Below, in pieces: positions 7,543-16,814 of a DNA stretch of 52,636 bases; position 1 is the first letter of the stretch; every line of letters starts with the position of its first letter. The notes beneath the pieces were generated by a model that made no database searches, was not told the DNA's origin, and saw nothing but the letters and a program-made list of their open reading frames with translations. The stretch spans positions 1-52,636 of the forward strand of contig VYFG01000071.1 in NCBI GenBank assembly GCA_009842505.1, read 5' to 3'. The position numbers and the translations under genes are program-made. The stretch comes from Gammaproteobacteria bacterium. GTDB taxonomy: Bacteria; Pseudomonadota; Gammaproteobacteria; Arenicellales; Poriferihabitantaceae.

Positions 7543-8938
7543 GCTGTCTGCCCCCCGCGGGCTCTACCGTTTCAGAACCGTCCACCAACCGTGCCACATT
7601 GCCGAGAAACGACGTCACCCAGGGGTTCTGCCGGGTGTGGCGCTGGTGGGCGTAGGTGGCGAACAGATTGCCCATGACCAGTCCGTCATGGGTGCCGTCG
7701 ATACCATGTCCGCGGCGGACCCGCAGCCCGAACGGAATCGCATCGGCCAGACCCACAATCCTGGAGTAGTGGAATTCATGCGCCCTGAAAGAGCCGCCGG
7801 TCATCCAGGGATGCCGGCCGGTCCGCTCGAGGACGACATATCCACGCCCCACGGGCCGCTCTTCCATGGCGACTTCGGCCGGGATGGCGCCGACCATGGC
7901 ATGGCGCCTGCCCTGCCAGGTAATGGCCCGGGTGAGGTACATGAGGCCGCCGCATTCAGCGTAGACAGGCCCACCGCCGGCGATGAATCGCCTGATGGCT
8001 GCACGCAGTTCCCCATTGCGCTCAAGCGCGAAGGCGTGGGTTTCCGGAAATCCGCCGCCGATCATCAGCGCATCCACCTCAGGCAGCCTGCTGTCGGACA
8101 GCGTATCGAAGAAAAACAGTTCCGCGCCCTGGCGCCGCATTTCATCAAGGTCGTCAGGATAGTAGAAGCAGAATGCGCTGTCGCGGGCGATTCCAATGCG
8201 GAGTCCGGTCCCTGCCGGGGCCGGTTCCCCGGACTGTTCCGGAATATCCAGTGCGGGCGCCTCCCGGGCCCTGTCCAGGAGCGGGTCGAGGTCGATGCAA
8301 TCGGCAACGAGCCGGCCCAGCCTGTCCAGCCTCTCGTTCGAACCCCCGGTCTCCGACCGGGTCGTCAGTCCGAGGTGGCGCTCGGTGATGCGCACGTCTT
8401 CACAGCGGGGCATGGCACCGGTGACCTGGAGGTCGGTATAGGTCTCCACCGCGGCCCGCAGCTTGCCGAGGTGACGGCTGCCGCTGTAGTTGTTCAGCAC
8501 CACGCCGGCGAATTCAACACCCGCATCGAAGGACCGGTAGCCGTTGATCAGCGGCGCCACCCCCCGGGTCATCCCCTCCACGTCAATCACCAGGAGCACC
8601 GGCGCCGACAGCAGCCTGGCCAGGGCCGCATTGCTGTCACTGCCCTCGGGATCGATGCCGTCATAGAGCCCCTTGGTTCCCTCCACCAGCGAGAGCGACG
8701 CACCGGCGCCGTAGCGGCCGAACAGGCCCAGGATCTCGTCGGCCTCCATGGTGTTGAAATCGAGGTTGAGGCAGTCACGGCCAGCCGCTGCGCCGAGCCA
8801 CAGGGGATCGATGTAATCCGGCCCCTTCTTGAAAGGCTGGACCGCCAGGCCGCGCCGGGACAGGGCCACCAGGAGCCCCAGCGTGAACGTGGTCTTGCCC
8901 GAGGATTTCCGGGTCGCCGAAATCAGCAGGCGGGCCAT
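7526..8938 (-). CDS. dsrN: DsrN, siroheme amidase (CobB-like amidotransferase)
   Basis: This 470-residue protein resembles cobyrinic acid a,c-diamide synthase. In Dsr systems it makes siroheme amide for DsrAB using glutamine and ATP. It starts MARLLISATRKSSGKTTFT (P-loop region GKTT), followed by FKKGPDYIDP and VEGTKGLYDG. A glutamine amidotransferase domain occupies the C-terminal half, with MIGGGFPETHA and the catalytic-cysteine motif YAECGGLMYL. The ATG at 8938, 14 nt after dsrP, is chosen because it matches the family N-terminus. An in-frame extension running back into dsrP is not needed. The final part overlaps dsrR by 17 nt. Confidence 0.92.
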   Translation of the reverse strand: MARLLISATRKSSGKTTFTLGLLVALSRRGLAVQPFKKGPDYIDPLWLGAAAGRDCLNLDFNTMEADEILGLFGRYGAGASLSLVEGTKGLYDGIDPEGSDSNAALARLLSAPVLLVIDVEGMTRGVAPLINGYRSFDAGVEFAGVVLNNYSGSRHLGKLRAAVETYTDLQVTGAMPRCEDVRITERHLGLTTRSETGGSNERLDRLGRLVADCIDLDPLLDRAREAPALDIPEQSGEPAPAGTGLRIGIARDSAFCFYYPDDLDEMRRQGAELFFFDTLSDSRLPEVDALMIGGGFPETHAFALERNGELRAAIRRFIAGGGPVYAECGGLMYLTRAITWQGRRHAMVGAIPAEVAMEERPVGRGYVVLERTGRHPWMTGGSFRAHEFHYSRIVGLADAIPFGLRVRRGHGIDGTHDGLVMGNLFATYAHQRHTRQNPWVTSFLGNVARLVDGSETVEPAGGRQHDQYQ

Positions 8939-8952
8939 GCCGGGACGGACAG

Positions 8953-10149
8953 TCAGGCCGCGGTACGGGAGCGGCGATAGTCGGGAAGGAACGGAAGCAC
9001 CCTGACCAGCAGAAGCACCATCACCACGGCAAGGGCCATTCCGCCGACGCCCAGCAGCCACTCCGGCATCGAGGGGTTGTAGAGGGCCACCTCGCCATCG
9101 TGGAAAGAACTTGCGACGCGCTTCCCCGGGAACATCACGAGTGGATAGGCCTGTCCGCCGATGATGGTGACATAGAGCTGGCAGAAACCGCCGAAGAGGG
9201 CGAGAACGGCAGCCGCCAGGGCCGTTTTCGGGAACCGGTCCCGCCCGCAAAGGAAGACCATGGCAAGAGGCAGCAGACCGCCCACGACCACCTGGCCCAG
9301 CCAGAACAGGACGGTGTAGATTCCGCCGCCGACGAGCATGAAGTGTTCCACGCCATGGTGTTCCGTGGCATACAGGTTGGTCAGATGAAAGGCAGCCACG
9401 AGGAACAGCTCCGTGGTGATGAAAATGCCCATCAGCCGCGCAAGCTTCCGCAGGAGGGCAGTGTCCGGACTGTCCTCGTACCACTGGCCGAGGACCATGC
9501 TGATGATGATGAACGCCGCCGTCCCCAGGATGAGGGACAGCACGATGAATACCGGGATGATCATCGAGGCGTCATAGAACTGCCGGGCCACGAGAAATCC
9601 GAAAATCCCCCCGGTGCCGCTGGTCAGCACAAAACGCCAGACAAAGGCCAGCAGACCGGCACGGCGCACGTGACCCGCCAGGGAACGCTCGAACAGGGTC
9701 CACAGGTAGACCGTCACCACCAGGATGAAACCGGTGTAGAGGAAGATGTTCCAGGCAAAGATGGACTTGAAGTTGTAGTAGGTCATGGCTACGATCAGCC
9801 GGTCCGGGCGGCCGAGATCGAGTACCAGAACGATCAGACCGCCCACCAGCAAGCAGATGGCCAGCAATCCGGAGAGCCGTGCCCAGGGGCTGTACTCCTT
9901 GCGTTCGAACAGCGAACTCATCGAGGCCACATTCAGCGCACCGGATGCCGCAAGGATCAGCAGAACAGCAAAGACATGGGGCAGGCCCCAGACTACCTGG
10001 TTGTTCATCCCGGTGATCCAGTGTCCCTCCACGTCCATGCGGTGAGCCGCAAGGTAACCCGCCGCCACCAGGCACAGCATTCCCAGCAGGGTCAGCCAGT
10101 AAGTCGTGCTTCGGGTGCCCAGGGTGCGATAGTGGCTGGTCTGCTTCAT
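8953..10149 (-). CDS. dsrP: DsrP, NrfD/PsrC-type quinone-interacting membrane subunit
   Basis: This 398-residue polytopic protein of the NrfD/PsrC family has about ten hydrophobic helices. It is the membrane anchor of the DsrMKJOP complex and is thought to exchange electrons with the quinone pool. Characteristic features are the conserved GRPDR stretch after the third helix and a long helical C-terminal half ending in a basic tail. No haem-binding motif is needed in this family. It begins 15 nt after dsrO and is followed 14 nt later by dsrN, which fits a single transcript. Confidence 0.93.
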   Translation of the reverse strand: MKQTSHYRTLGTRSTTYWLTLLGMLCLVAAGYLAAHRMDVEGHWITGMNNQVVWGLPHVFAVLLILAASGALNVASMSSLFERKEYSPWARLSGLLAICLLVGGLIVLVLDLGRPDRLIVAMTYYNFKSIFAWNIFLYTGFILVVTVYLWTLFERSLAGHVRRAGLLAFVWRFVLTSGTGGIFGFLVARQFYDASMIIPVFIVLSLILGTAAFIIISMVLGQWYEDSPDTALLRKLARLMGIFITTELFLVAAFHLTNLYATEHHGVEHFMLVGGGIYTVLFWLGQVVVGGLLPLAMVFLCGRDRFPKTALAAAVLALFGGFCQLYVTIIGGQAYPLVMFPGKRVASSFHDGEVALYNPSMPEWLLGVGGMALAVVMVLLLVRVLPFLPDYRRSRTAA

Positions 10150-10164
10150 CTCTGCGCTGGCCGG

Positions 10165-10917
10165 TTACAGGTTGCGGTAACGCACGCCGGTGTTCAGGTC
10201 GAGATCCCGGCGGACCTGGCTGCTCGGATGATCCCGCAGTGCGCCCGCGAGCACCCCGGATTCGTCATTCAGGTCGCCGAAAACCATCGCGCCGCCGCCG
10301 TCAGACTGGCAGGCTTCCACGCAGGCCGGCGTCCTGTCGCGGTCCACGCGGTGGACGCACAGCGTACAGCTCTCCACCGTGCCCTTTCCCCTGGGTGAAT
10401 AGGACTTCTGGTTGGACAGCGCCTCGTGCACGAAGGAACGCGCCTTGTATGGACAGGCCATGACGCAGTAGCGGCAGCCGATGCAGGTATGCTTGTCCAC
10501 CAGCACGATACCGTCGTCACGGCGGAAGGACGCCCCCGTGGGACAGACGTCCACGCAGGGCGGATGCTCGCAGTGCTGGCACAGCATGGGCAGGGAGGAT
10601 TCGTGGCCGGTATGCTCGTCCACCAGATCCAGCTTGCGGATCCACTGCGGATCCGTCAGCGGACGGCCGAATCCATGCAGGTTGTGTTCGTCATTGCAGG
10701 CACTGACGCAAGCATTGCATCCGCTGCTGCACTTGGCGGTATCGATCAACAGCCCCCAGCGGGTCAGGCTGCTGACCGCCTCGTCGTCATTCTTGGCCAG
10801 GGCCAGCCGGATGATGCTGAATCCCCCTCCCATGGCCGCCATACCCGCGGCGCCTGCGAGCAACCGGCGGCGGTCAGGGTTCAAGGCGTCATCCGTGCGT
10901 TTCCGGTCAGTCGGCAT
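10165..10917 (-). CDS. dsrO: DsrO, periplasmic ferredoxin-type iron-sulfur protein
   Basis: This 250-residue protein has a Tat-type signal (PDRRRLLAGAAGMAAMGGG). It then carries a series of cysteine clusters: CSSGCNACVSAC, CQHCEHPPCVDVCP, CIGCRYCVMACP and CTLCVHRV...CVEAC. That layout corresponds to several [4Fe-4S] centres of the HybA/NrfC/PsrB type. It would sit on the periplasmic side of DsrMKJOP, relaying electrons between DsrJ and DsrP. The start overlaps the 3' end of dsrJ by 11 nt. Confidence 0.93.
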   Translation of the reverse strand: MPTDRKRTDDALNPDRRRLLAGAAGMAAMGGGFSIIRLALAKNDDEAVSSLTRWGLLIDTAKCSSGCNACVSACNDEHNLHGFGRPLTDPQWIRKLDLVDEHTGHESSLPMLCQHCEHPPCVDVCPTGASFRRDDGIVLVDKHTCIGCRYCVMACPYKARSFVHEALSNQKSYSPRGKGTVESCTLCVHRVDRDRTPACVEACQSDGGGAMVFGDLNDESGVLAGALRDHPSSQVRRDLDLNTGVRYRNL

Positions 10918-11377
10918 CAGTCCCCCCTCCTTCCGGTACGGGCGTCACCCGGTAGGACATCACGCCGAGGACGTCATCGGTGTGCACGACGGATGCGGCC
11001 GTGTTGGCGTCCGCGGACGCGCTGTCGGGCATGGTGGCATGGCATCCGAAACAGTCCATCTTGACGCTGGCGTAGGTGTGGCAGATCTCGCAGAACTGTT
11101 CCGGGGCATCCACCGGAATGAATCCGCCCTCGGAATTGCGCTGCACGTGGCAGTCCACGCATTCCACCAGGCTGAACCGCGGGGTGCGGATTCCGTCGTG
11201 TACGGTCAGGTCGCGCTGGTGCAGGAGAAAATCCATGTGATCCCTGCGCATCTCGTCGGTAGGGGCCACACAGGCATCACCCTTCCCGCGGGGCAGTTCC
11301 GGCAGGTCCGCCGACGCGGCCGGCGAGACCAGTGCCAGGATCAGTGCCACGAAGGGAACAAGCCTGTCCAGTCCCAT
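10907..11377 (-). CDS. dsrJ: DsrJ, trihaem cytochrome c
   Basis: This 156-residue exported cytochrome has an N-terminal hydrophobic signal or anchor (about 5-22) and three haem c motifs: CVDCH, CEICH and CFGCH. An extra cysteine, C36 in KGDACVAP, is the likely counterpart of the unusual distal Cys haem ligand described for Allochromatium DsrJ. It is the periplasmic cytochrome of DsrMKJOP and may interact with sulfur compounds. It overlaps dsrO and starts 12 nt after dsrL. Confidence 0.93.
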   Translation of the reverse strand: MGLDRLVPFVALILALVSPAASADLPELPRGKGDACVAPTDEMRRDHMDFLLHQRDLTVHDGIRTPRFSLVECVDCHVQRNSEGGFIPVDAPEQFCEICHTYASVKMDCFGCHATMPDSASADANTAASVVHTDDVLGVMSYRVTPVPEGGGTDAD

Positions 11378-11389
11378 GGTACCGGCCCC

Positions 11390-13342
11390 CTATTCCCCCA
11401 TTCCCATGTCGATATAGCCGGTCGGGCAGACATCGGCGCAGATATGGCACCCGATGCAGCGGGTGTAGTCCGTATCGACGTAGCGACCGGTGGTGGACTG
11501 GTCCTTCTTCACCCGGAAAACCGCATCCTGGGGACAGTAGATCACACAGTTGTCGCACTCGAAGCACATCCCGCAACTCATGCAGCGGTCCGCTTCCTGG
11601 CGGGCGGTTTCCGCATCGAAACCGATATGGCGCTCCTCGAAGTGCCCGAGCACTTCCTCCGCGCCGGGGCCGTCACTCAGGCGCTTGTTGCGCGGCGTGT
11701 AGGCAAAGTGCCCGAGAAACAGCTCGCTGGTCGGAATCACCTCGTGGGCGCTGCGGTCCTCGTAGTTGTGGATCGCGAAACCGGCGTCGTTGGTCCCCCA
11801 GGCGGGCTGGTGGTTGTAGCCCTCCGGCTCCAGGTTGGCCTCGCGCAGTTTCTGCATCAGGCTGAAATGGTGCACATCCACCTTCGGCCGCTTCACCATC
11901 TCGTCATTGCGCAGGTAATAGTCGACGCTGTCGGCGGCGATGGACGCCTGACCGATGGCGGTGGTCAGCAGGTGCGGGCGGATGATGTCCCCGGCGACAA
12001 AGTGGCCCTTGCGCTCCGGGTGCTGGTAGAACTTGTCCGCATCGATGAGTCCGCGGCCGTTGTCCAGTTCCTCGAGCCCGTCGAGGTCACCGCCCTGCCC
12101 GATCGCGGAGACGATGAGATCGCATTCGATATCGAACTCGGTGCCCTCCACGGGCACCGGGCGACCGTCTTCCTCGATCCGGCATTCGGCCATGCGCAAT
12201 GCCGTGGCCCGGCCCTCGCCGTTCTTGAGCACTTCCACCGGAATCACGCCGTAACGGATGTCGACGCCCTCGTGCAGCGCATCCTCCACCTCGTGGTCCG
12301 ACGCGGTCATGTTTTCCCGGGGAAACAGCGAAGTCAGGGTCACATTGGCGCCCTCACGCATGGCGGCATAGGCCGAGTCATGGGCCACGTAGCCGCCGAT
12401 GACGGCCTCGGGCCGGTGGGACTTGTTGATGTTCTGGATCCTGCCGAGCCGGCGGGCCACCGAAACCACGTCGATGGAGGTATCGCCGCCGCCCACGCAA
12501 ACCACCCGGTCGGTTGCGGCCTGCAGCTTGCCCTGGTTGAAGGCCTCCAGGAACTTGACCCCACTGACGCAGTTGGGGGCGTCGGAGCCCGGAACCGGCA
12601 GCGGCCGGCCGGTCTGGCAGCCGATGCACCAGATCACGGCGTCGAACCCTTCGTCGAGTTCCCCGACGGTGACATCGGATCCGACCCGGACGCCAGCACG
12701 CACCTCGATGCCGCCCATGTCCAGGATACGCTGTATCTCGTGGTCCAGGTAGTCCCTGGGGGTCCGGTACCCGGGGATGCCGTAGCGCATCATGCCGCCC
12801 AGCTGGTCATGCTCCTCGAAAATGGTGGAACCGTGACCCTTGCGGCGGAGCTGGTAGGCCGCTGCGAGACCCGCGGGACCGCCACCGATGATGGCGACCC
12901 GCTTTTCGCCCAGCTCCGGCGTCTCGAAGGTGTACTTCCTGTCGAAGGCGTTGTCCCCGATGAACTGCTCCACCGCGTTGATCCCCACGAAATCCTCCAC
13001 GTCATTGCGGTTGCATCCGTCCTCGCAGGGGGCCGGGCAGACCCGCCCCATCATGGACGGGAAAGGATTGGCGTCGGTGCTGCGGCGAAAGGCGTATTCC
13101 TCCCATTCCATGTCCGCGGGCGGTTTCTCGATGCCGCGAACGATCTGCAGCCAGCCGCGGATGTCCTCACCGGACGGACAACTGCCCTGGCAGGGCGGCG
13201 TACGATGGACATAGGTCGGGCACTTGTGGGAATGATCCGCGCTGAAGATGGCCTCCTGCCAGTCGTCCCACTTGTGCTCCCCATCCTTGAACGCACGGAA
13301 CGTCAGATTCTGTTCCGGCTGCTGCTTGTTGTTTACAGACAT
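11390..13342 (-). CDS. dsrL: DsrL, NAD(P)-dependent iron-sulfur flavoprotein
   Basis: This is a 650-residue GltD-like oxidoreductase of sulfur oxidisers that couples DsrAB electrons to NAD(P)+. An N-terminal cysteine set (C41, C51, C55; C102, C106, C110) precedes the FAD motif IIGGGPAG (151-158). A second nucleotide-binding motif VCVGGGDTSID occurs at about 281-291. The C-terminus has two [4Fe-4S] ferredoxin motifs (from C587 and from C629). The ATG at 13342 is preferred because GGAGAA lies 8 nt upstream and the extended frame would run into dsrK. A 73-nt gap separates it from dsrK, wider than most dsr junctions. DsrL presence together with dsrEFH argues strongly for the oxidative direction. 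Confidence 0.94.
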   Translation of the reverse strand: MSVNNKQQPEQNLTFRAFKDGEHKWDDWQEAIFSADHSHKCPTYVHRTPPCQGSCPSGEDIRGWLQIVRGIEKPPADMEWEEYAFRRSTDANPFPSMMGRVCPAPCEDGCNRNDVEDFVGINAVEQFIGDNAFDRKYTFETPELGEKRVAIIGGGPAGLAAAYQLRRKGHGSTIFEEHDQLGGMMRYGIPGYRTPRDYLDHEIQRILDMGGIEVRAGVRVGSDVTVGELDEGFDAVIWCIGCQTGRPLPVPGSDAPNCVSGVKFLEAFNQGKLQAATDRVVCVGGGDTSIDVVSVARRLGRIQNINKSHRPEAVIGGYVAHDSAYAAMREGANVTLTSLFPRENMTASDHEVEDALHEGVDIRYGVIPVEVLKNGEGRATALRMAECRIEEDGRPVPVEGTEFDIECDLIVSAIGQGGDLDGLEELDNGRGLIDADKFYQHPERKGHFVAGDIIRPHLLTTAIGQASIAADSVDYYLRNDEMVKRPKVDVHHFSLMQKLREANLEPEGYNHQPAWGTNDAGFAIHNYEDRSAHEVIPTSELFLGHFAYTPRNKRLSDGPGAEEVLGHFEERHIGFDAETARQEADRCMSCGMCFECDNCVIYCPQDAVFRVKKDQSTTGRYVDTDYTRCIGCHICADVCPTGYIDMGMGE

Positions 13343-13415
13343 TGCGTATTCTCCGATTGTCGGGTCCATGGGTGCCGGGGCGCCCGTGAAGATGAATCTG
13401 TTCGCCGGGCCCGGA

Positions 13416-14915
13416 TCATCCATCCGTCCCCAGTTCGAGCGCATCGCCCACGAGGTGATGCACGCTGACGACCATGTCCATGCCCATGCCGTAGTAGGGC
13501 AGCACCTTGGTGAACTGGCTCTTGCAGATGGCGCACATTGCCGCCATGTGCGTCACACCGTACTCCTCGATCACCTCGCCCAGCGACTGTACCCGGGGCA
13601 GGGCCCCCTTGACGCGCAGTTCCAGCAGGTCATCGGTCAGCAGTCCGCCGCCACCGCCGCAGCAGAACGTGCCCTCATGGATCGTTTCCTGGCGCATGTC
13701 CACGAAATGGTTGCAGCAGGCCTTGATGACCTCCCGCGGGATGATGAACTGGCCGCCGGGCATGCTGCCCATGCGCGAGCCGCGGGACACGTTGCAGGAA
13801 TCATGGAACGTGACCACCTTGTCGTCGTTGTTCTCCTTGTTGAACCGGAGTGCGCCCTGCCGAATCAGATCATAGGTGGCCTCGCAGATGTGCTGCGGTG
13901 CCGGGTAATCCGGATCGAGGAAGTCAAACGGGCCGATCAGGGTGTTCCAGTAGCTGTAGGCCACCCGCCAGGCATGGCCGCATTCGCCCACGATGATGCG
14001 CTTGACGCCGAGTTCCATCGCCGCCTCGCGGATGCGCAGGGCCACCCGCTGCATGTTGCCCTGGCTGCCGATGAAAAGGCCGAAATTGGCCGCCTCGGAG
14101 GCATGCGAGCTCAGGGTCCAGCGGATGCCGGCCTGATGAAAGATCTTGGCATAACCGATCAGGCCATCCACATGGGGCTCGGCGAAGAAATCCGCCGACG
14201 GCGTGACCAGGAGGACATCGGCGCCCTGTTCGTCCAGGGGAAAGCGCACGTCCACGTCGGTTTCTTCCTTGACCTCCTCCTCGAGGCCCTCCAGCGTATC
14301 GGCGAGCGCAGGCTCCGGCAGCCCCAGGTTGTTGCCGATCCTGAAGACCTTGCCGATGATCTCATTGGAGTATTTCTGCCCCATCCCGACACTGTCGAGT
14401 ATTTCCCGCCCCGCCATGGTGATTTCGGCGGTGTCGATGCCGTAGGGGCAGTAGACCGAACAGCGGCGGCATTCGGAGCACTGGTGATAGTAGGCGTACC
14501 ACTCCTCGAGGACCTCCTCGGTGAGGTCCGCGGCGCCGACCAGCCAGGGAAAATACTTGCCGGCCCACGTGAAATAGCGCCGATAGACCTTGCGCATCAG
14601 GTCCTGCCTGGCGACCGGCATGTTCTTTGGGTCCGCGGTGCCGAGATAGTAGTGACACTTGTCGGTGCAGGCACCGCATTTCACGCAGGCGTCCATGAAC
14701 ACCTGCAATGAACGGTAACTGCCCAGAAGTTCACCCATCTTGGCAATGGCCCGGTCATGCCAGTCCTCCACCAGTTCCCCGGGAAAGCCGAGCGGTTCCT
14801 GGTGGTCCGGCTTGGCGACGAACGGCCTGCTGTGCGCCATGGCACCTTCCCTGAGCGCCGGTGTCCGCGGCACGTTGGTGATGACCGGGATGTCGAATTC
14901 AGCCTTGACCGCCAT
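13416..14915 (-). CDS. dsrK: DsrK, HdrD-like catalytic iron-sulfur subunit
   Basis: This 499-residue cytoplasmic protein is related to HdrD. Two ferredoxin motifs are seen: CVKCGACTDKC (77-87) and CSECRRCSVYCP (146-157). CCG-type regions follow (HDSCNVSRG, CCNHF, FCCGGGGG, CAICKSQ) for the noncubane cluster. It is thought to reduce or oxidise the DsrC trisulfide or disulfide at the membrane. Its start codon shares one base with the dsrM stop (TGATG). Methionine at 14915 gives the usual family N-terminus, and the longer frame extending back into dsrM is spurious. Confidence 0.94.
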   Translation of the reverse strand: MAVKAEFDIPVITNVPRTPALREGAMAHSRPFVAKPDHQEPLGFPGELVEDWHDRAIAKMGELLGSYRSLQVFMDACVKCGACTDKCHYYLGTADPKNMPVARQDLMRKVYRRYFTWAGKYFPWLVGAADLTEEVLEEWYAYYHQCSECRRCSVYCPYGIDTAEITMAGREILDSVGMGQKYSNEIIGKVFRIGNNLGLPEPALADTLEGLEEEVKEETDVDVRFPLDEQGADVLLVTPSADFFAEPHVDGLIGYAKIFHQAGIRWTLSSHASEAANFGLFIGSQGNMQRVALRIREAAMELGVKRIIVGECGHAWRVAYSYWNTLIGPFDFLDPDYPAPQHICEATYDLIRQGALRFNKENNDDKVVTFHDSCNVSRGSRMGSMPGGQFIIPREVIKACCNHFVDMRQETIHEGTFCCGGGGGLLTDDLLELRVKGALPRVQSLGEVIEEYGVTHMAAMCAICKSQFTKVLPYYGMGMDMVVSVHHLVGDALELGTDG

Positions 14916-15628
14916 CAGGCCTCTCCCGTCACGTGCCGCCTTTCCCTGGGATTGTCCACCTGGTTGCGAGTCGGGCTGAAGAACACGCCCGGGGCATGCA
15001 GGAGCTTGCTGACGGGAAAGATGAACATCAGGCAGGCCACCAGCAGCAGGTGAATCACCAGCAGCGGGTCGGCAGGCAGCGGTGAAAGGTCGAGCCGGAG
15101 CAGCCCGAGCACGAAGGCCTTGAGCGCCACCACGTCGGTGTGCCAGACGTATTTCATCAGCAGGCCGGATCCGCCGATTCCCACCAGCAGCGCCAGCATC
15201 AGGTGGTCGGAAGGGGCCGAGATGTACCGCACGCGGTCCACCAGGACCCGGCGGGCCCAGAGGCCGGCGAGACCGATCACCATGGCGTAGCCGGCATAGA
15301 TTCCCGCGGACTGGACCAGCGCCACCCAGCCCCAGACCGGTTCGGTGAAATAGCGCAGATGCCGCAAAAGGACGACGAACAGGCCGAAATGGAAGAGCCA
15401 CCCGAACAGCCAGGTCCACTTGCTTGATTTGAACAGGCTTTCGAACAGCACCACCTCCCTGACCATGCGCAGCACCACGCCCGTGCGCGTGACCGGTGCG
15501 GGCGTGGTGGGAATCTTCAGCGGTGCCGGGGTGCGCGCATACTGTACGACCTTGCGCGTCAGTCCAACGAGGAGTGTCGCGGTGGCGAGGTAGAAAAGTC
15601 CGGCAACAACCGTCGTCAGGATCGACAT
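14915..15628 (-). CDS. dsrM: DsrM, NarI-like cytochrome b membrane subunit
   Basis: This 237-residue membrane protein is of the NarI/HdrE type, with about five to six hydrophobic helices. Histidines suitable for haem b ligation lie in helices (FHFGLF, LRHLRYF, HLMLALL, VIHLLLV). DsrM anchors DsrK and exchanges electrons with quinones in DsrMKJOP. It lacks the long N-terminal extension seen in some sulfate reducers, as usual for sulfur oxidisers. It is coupled to dsrK by a 1-nt overlap and follows dsrC by 43 nt. Confidence 0.93.
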   Translation of the reverse strand: MSILTTVVAGLFYLATATLLVGLTRKVVQYARTPAPLKIPTTPAPVTRTGVVLRMVREVVLFESLFKSSKWTWLFGWLFHFGLFVVLLRHLRYFTEPVWGWVALVQSAGIYAGYAMVIGLAGLWARRVLVDRVRYISAPSDHLMLALLVGIGGSGLLMKYVWHTDVVALKAFVLGLLRLDLSPLPADPLLVIHLLLVACLMFIFPVSKLLHAPGVFFSPTRNQVDNPRERRHVTGEA

Positions 15629-15671
15629 TTCCGTTCCCGGGACTCAGCGCGGCGCGGATCGCCCTGCAGGC

Positions 15672-16004
15672 CTACACGCAGCCGGTCGGTTTCGGCAGAC
15701 CGGCGTACTTGCAGGCCTGTTTCGCCGGGCCGTAGGGGAAAAGCTCGTAGAGGTACTTGCTGTTGCCCTTGTCCTTGCCAAGGCGCTTGCCAATGGCCTT
15801 GGTCAGTACCCGGACCGCCGGCGCAATTTGGTATTCCTCATAGTATTCCCTGAGGAAGTTCACCACCTCCCAGTGATTGTCGGTGAGATCACAACCGTCC
15901 ATCCGGGCCATGGCTTCGGCCAGTTCATGACTCCAGTCGCTCAGGTTGGCGAGGTAGCCCTCTTCGTCGGTTTCGTAGGATTTGCCTTCTATTTCGATAC
16001 TCAT
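15672..16004 (-). CDS. dsrC: DsrC, sulfur carrier with both C-terminal cysteines
   Basis: This is a 110-residue canonical DsrC. The flexible C-terminal arm KQACKYAGLPKPTGCV carries both redox cysteines, the penultimate one and the one 11 residues before. That distinguishes it from TusE and from the cysteine-less paralogue at 22535-22876. It accepts sulfur from DsrEFH and presents it to DsrAB, ending as a trisulfide substrate for DsrK. A GGAG site lies about 9 nt before the ATG. The 49-nt gap to dsrH is longer than at most dsr junctions, so separate expression is possible, as often reported for dsrC. Confidence 0.96.
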   Translation of the reverse strand: MSIEIEGKSYETDEEGYLANLSDWSHELAEAMARMDGCDLTDNHWEVVNFLREYYEEYQIAPAVRVLTKAIGKRLGKDKGNSKYLYELFPYGPAKQACKYAGLPKPTGCV

Positions 16005-16053
16005 TTATATGACTCCACAATGAATGGAATGGGATTGATGGTTGTTCGTTCGG

Positions 16054-16365
16054 TCACATCCAGGACTGCACCTTGGAGGATTCCGCGGCCAGGTGGACGA
16101 AGCCGTCGTAGCCCACCACGCCCACGCCATCGACGAGGCCGTCCTCGGTGATGCCCCGGGCCCTGAGGTCGGGGCCGAGGACGGAGACGGTGCGGTCCGA
16201 CATGGCCCTTTTCAGGTCATCGGACATGGACCCGCCCCGGATGGCGGCGTAGACACCGTCCTCGATCAGCAGGATGTGGCTGCCCGGCAGGGAAAGGCGC
16301 AGGCAGGTCGCGAGACTGTTCTTCTCGAACGGCGACTTGTTCACGGTATGCAGTATCGCGCTCAT
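16054..16365 (-). CDS. dsrH: DsrH, subunit of the DsrEFH sulfurtransferase
   Basis: This 103-residue TusB/DsrH-family protein has its conserved cysteine at C21 (LATCLRL), equivalent to the single DsrH cysteine of Allochromatium. It forms the heterohexamer DsrE2F2H2, which receives sulfur from TusA and passes it to DsrC. It starts 2 nt after dsrF, consistent with strict co-translation. Confidence 0.93.
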   Translation of the reverse strand: MSAILHTVNKSPFEKNSLATCLRLSLPGSHILLIEDGVYAAIRGGSMSDDLKRAMSDRTVSVLGPDLRARGITEDGLVDGVGVVGYDGFVHLAAESSKVQSWM

Positions 16366-16367
16366 GG

Positions 16368-16799
16368 TCAGAAGTTCAGTATCACGTCGGCCTGGTCGAT
16401 GATTTCCCGCAGCTCCGCCTCGTCGACCACGCTGATCAGCGGCTTCTCTTCCCAGTCGTCGTCCTCGTCCTCGTAGACCAGGGGCATGAGTTCGTCCTCG
16501 CCGATTCCGCGACTTTCCAGGGACTCCCTCTCGACATACACCTTCTTGACGTCATAGTCCCCGAGCGCCCGGTAGGTGGCGCTGAAGTTCTTGGTGCCGA
16601 TTTCCGCGGTGTCCTGGTTGCTCTTCAGCTGGAACACGCCGTCGTCCAGAAAGGCCATGGCCACGTCCTGGTCGAAGGCGGCACCGATCAACGCCACTTC
16701 AAGTCCTTCCTGGGCATAGTTCGAACCGTGGGGTGCGCGACGGTTGATGTACAGGAATTTCTTGACGGTTCCACCCGCCTGGCTGTCTGGTTCTGACAT
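16368..16799 (-). CDS. dsrF: DsrF, subunit of the DsrEFH sulfurtransferase
   Basis: This 143-residue TusC/DsrF-family protein has an N-terminal extension followed by the KKFLYINRRAPHGSNYAQEGLE core. There is no cysteine, which is acceptable for DsrF since the active cysteine resides in DsrE. The acidic stretch YEDEDDDWEE is a loop insertion. It lies between dsrE and dsrH with gaps of 15 and 2 nt. Confidence 0.92.
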   Translation of the reverse strand: MSEPDSQAGGTVKKFLYINRRAPHGSNYAQEGLEVALIGAAFDQDVAMAFLDDGVFQLKSNQDTAEIGTKNFSATYRALGDYDVKKVYVERESLESRGIGEDELMPLVYEDEDDDWEEKPLISVVDEAELREIIDQADVILNF

Positions 16800-16814
16800 G
16801 TCTGCGTGTTCGGA

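Noticed and set aside
8939..9484. N-terminal extension of dsrN overlapping dsrP
   Set aside because: Reads through the dsrP coding region in another frame; the family N-terminus begins at 8938.
10481..13468. Very long plus-strand open frame opposite dsrL/dsrJ/dsrO
   Set aside because: Antisense to well-supported dsr genes; composition is repetitive Arg/His/Gly/Val typical of GC-rich shadow frames, without domains.
13248..14711. Plus-strand open frame opposite dsrK
   Set aside because: Shadow of dsrK in GC-rich sequence; no recognisable protein family.
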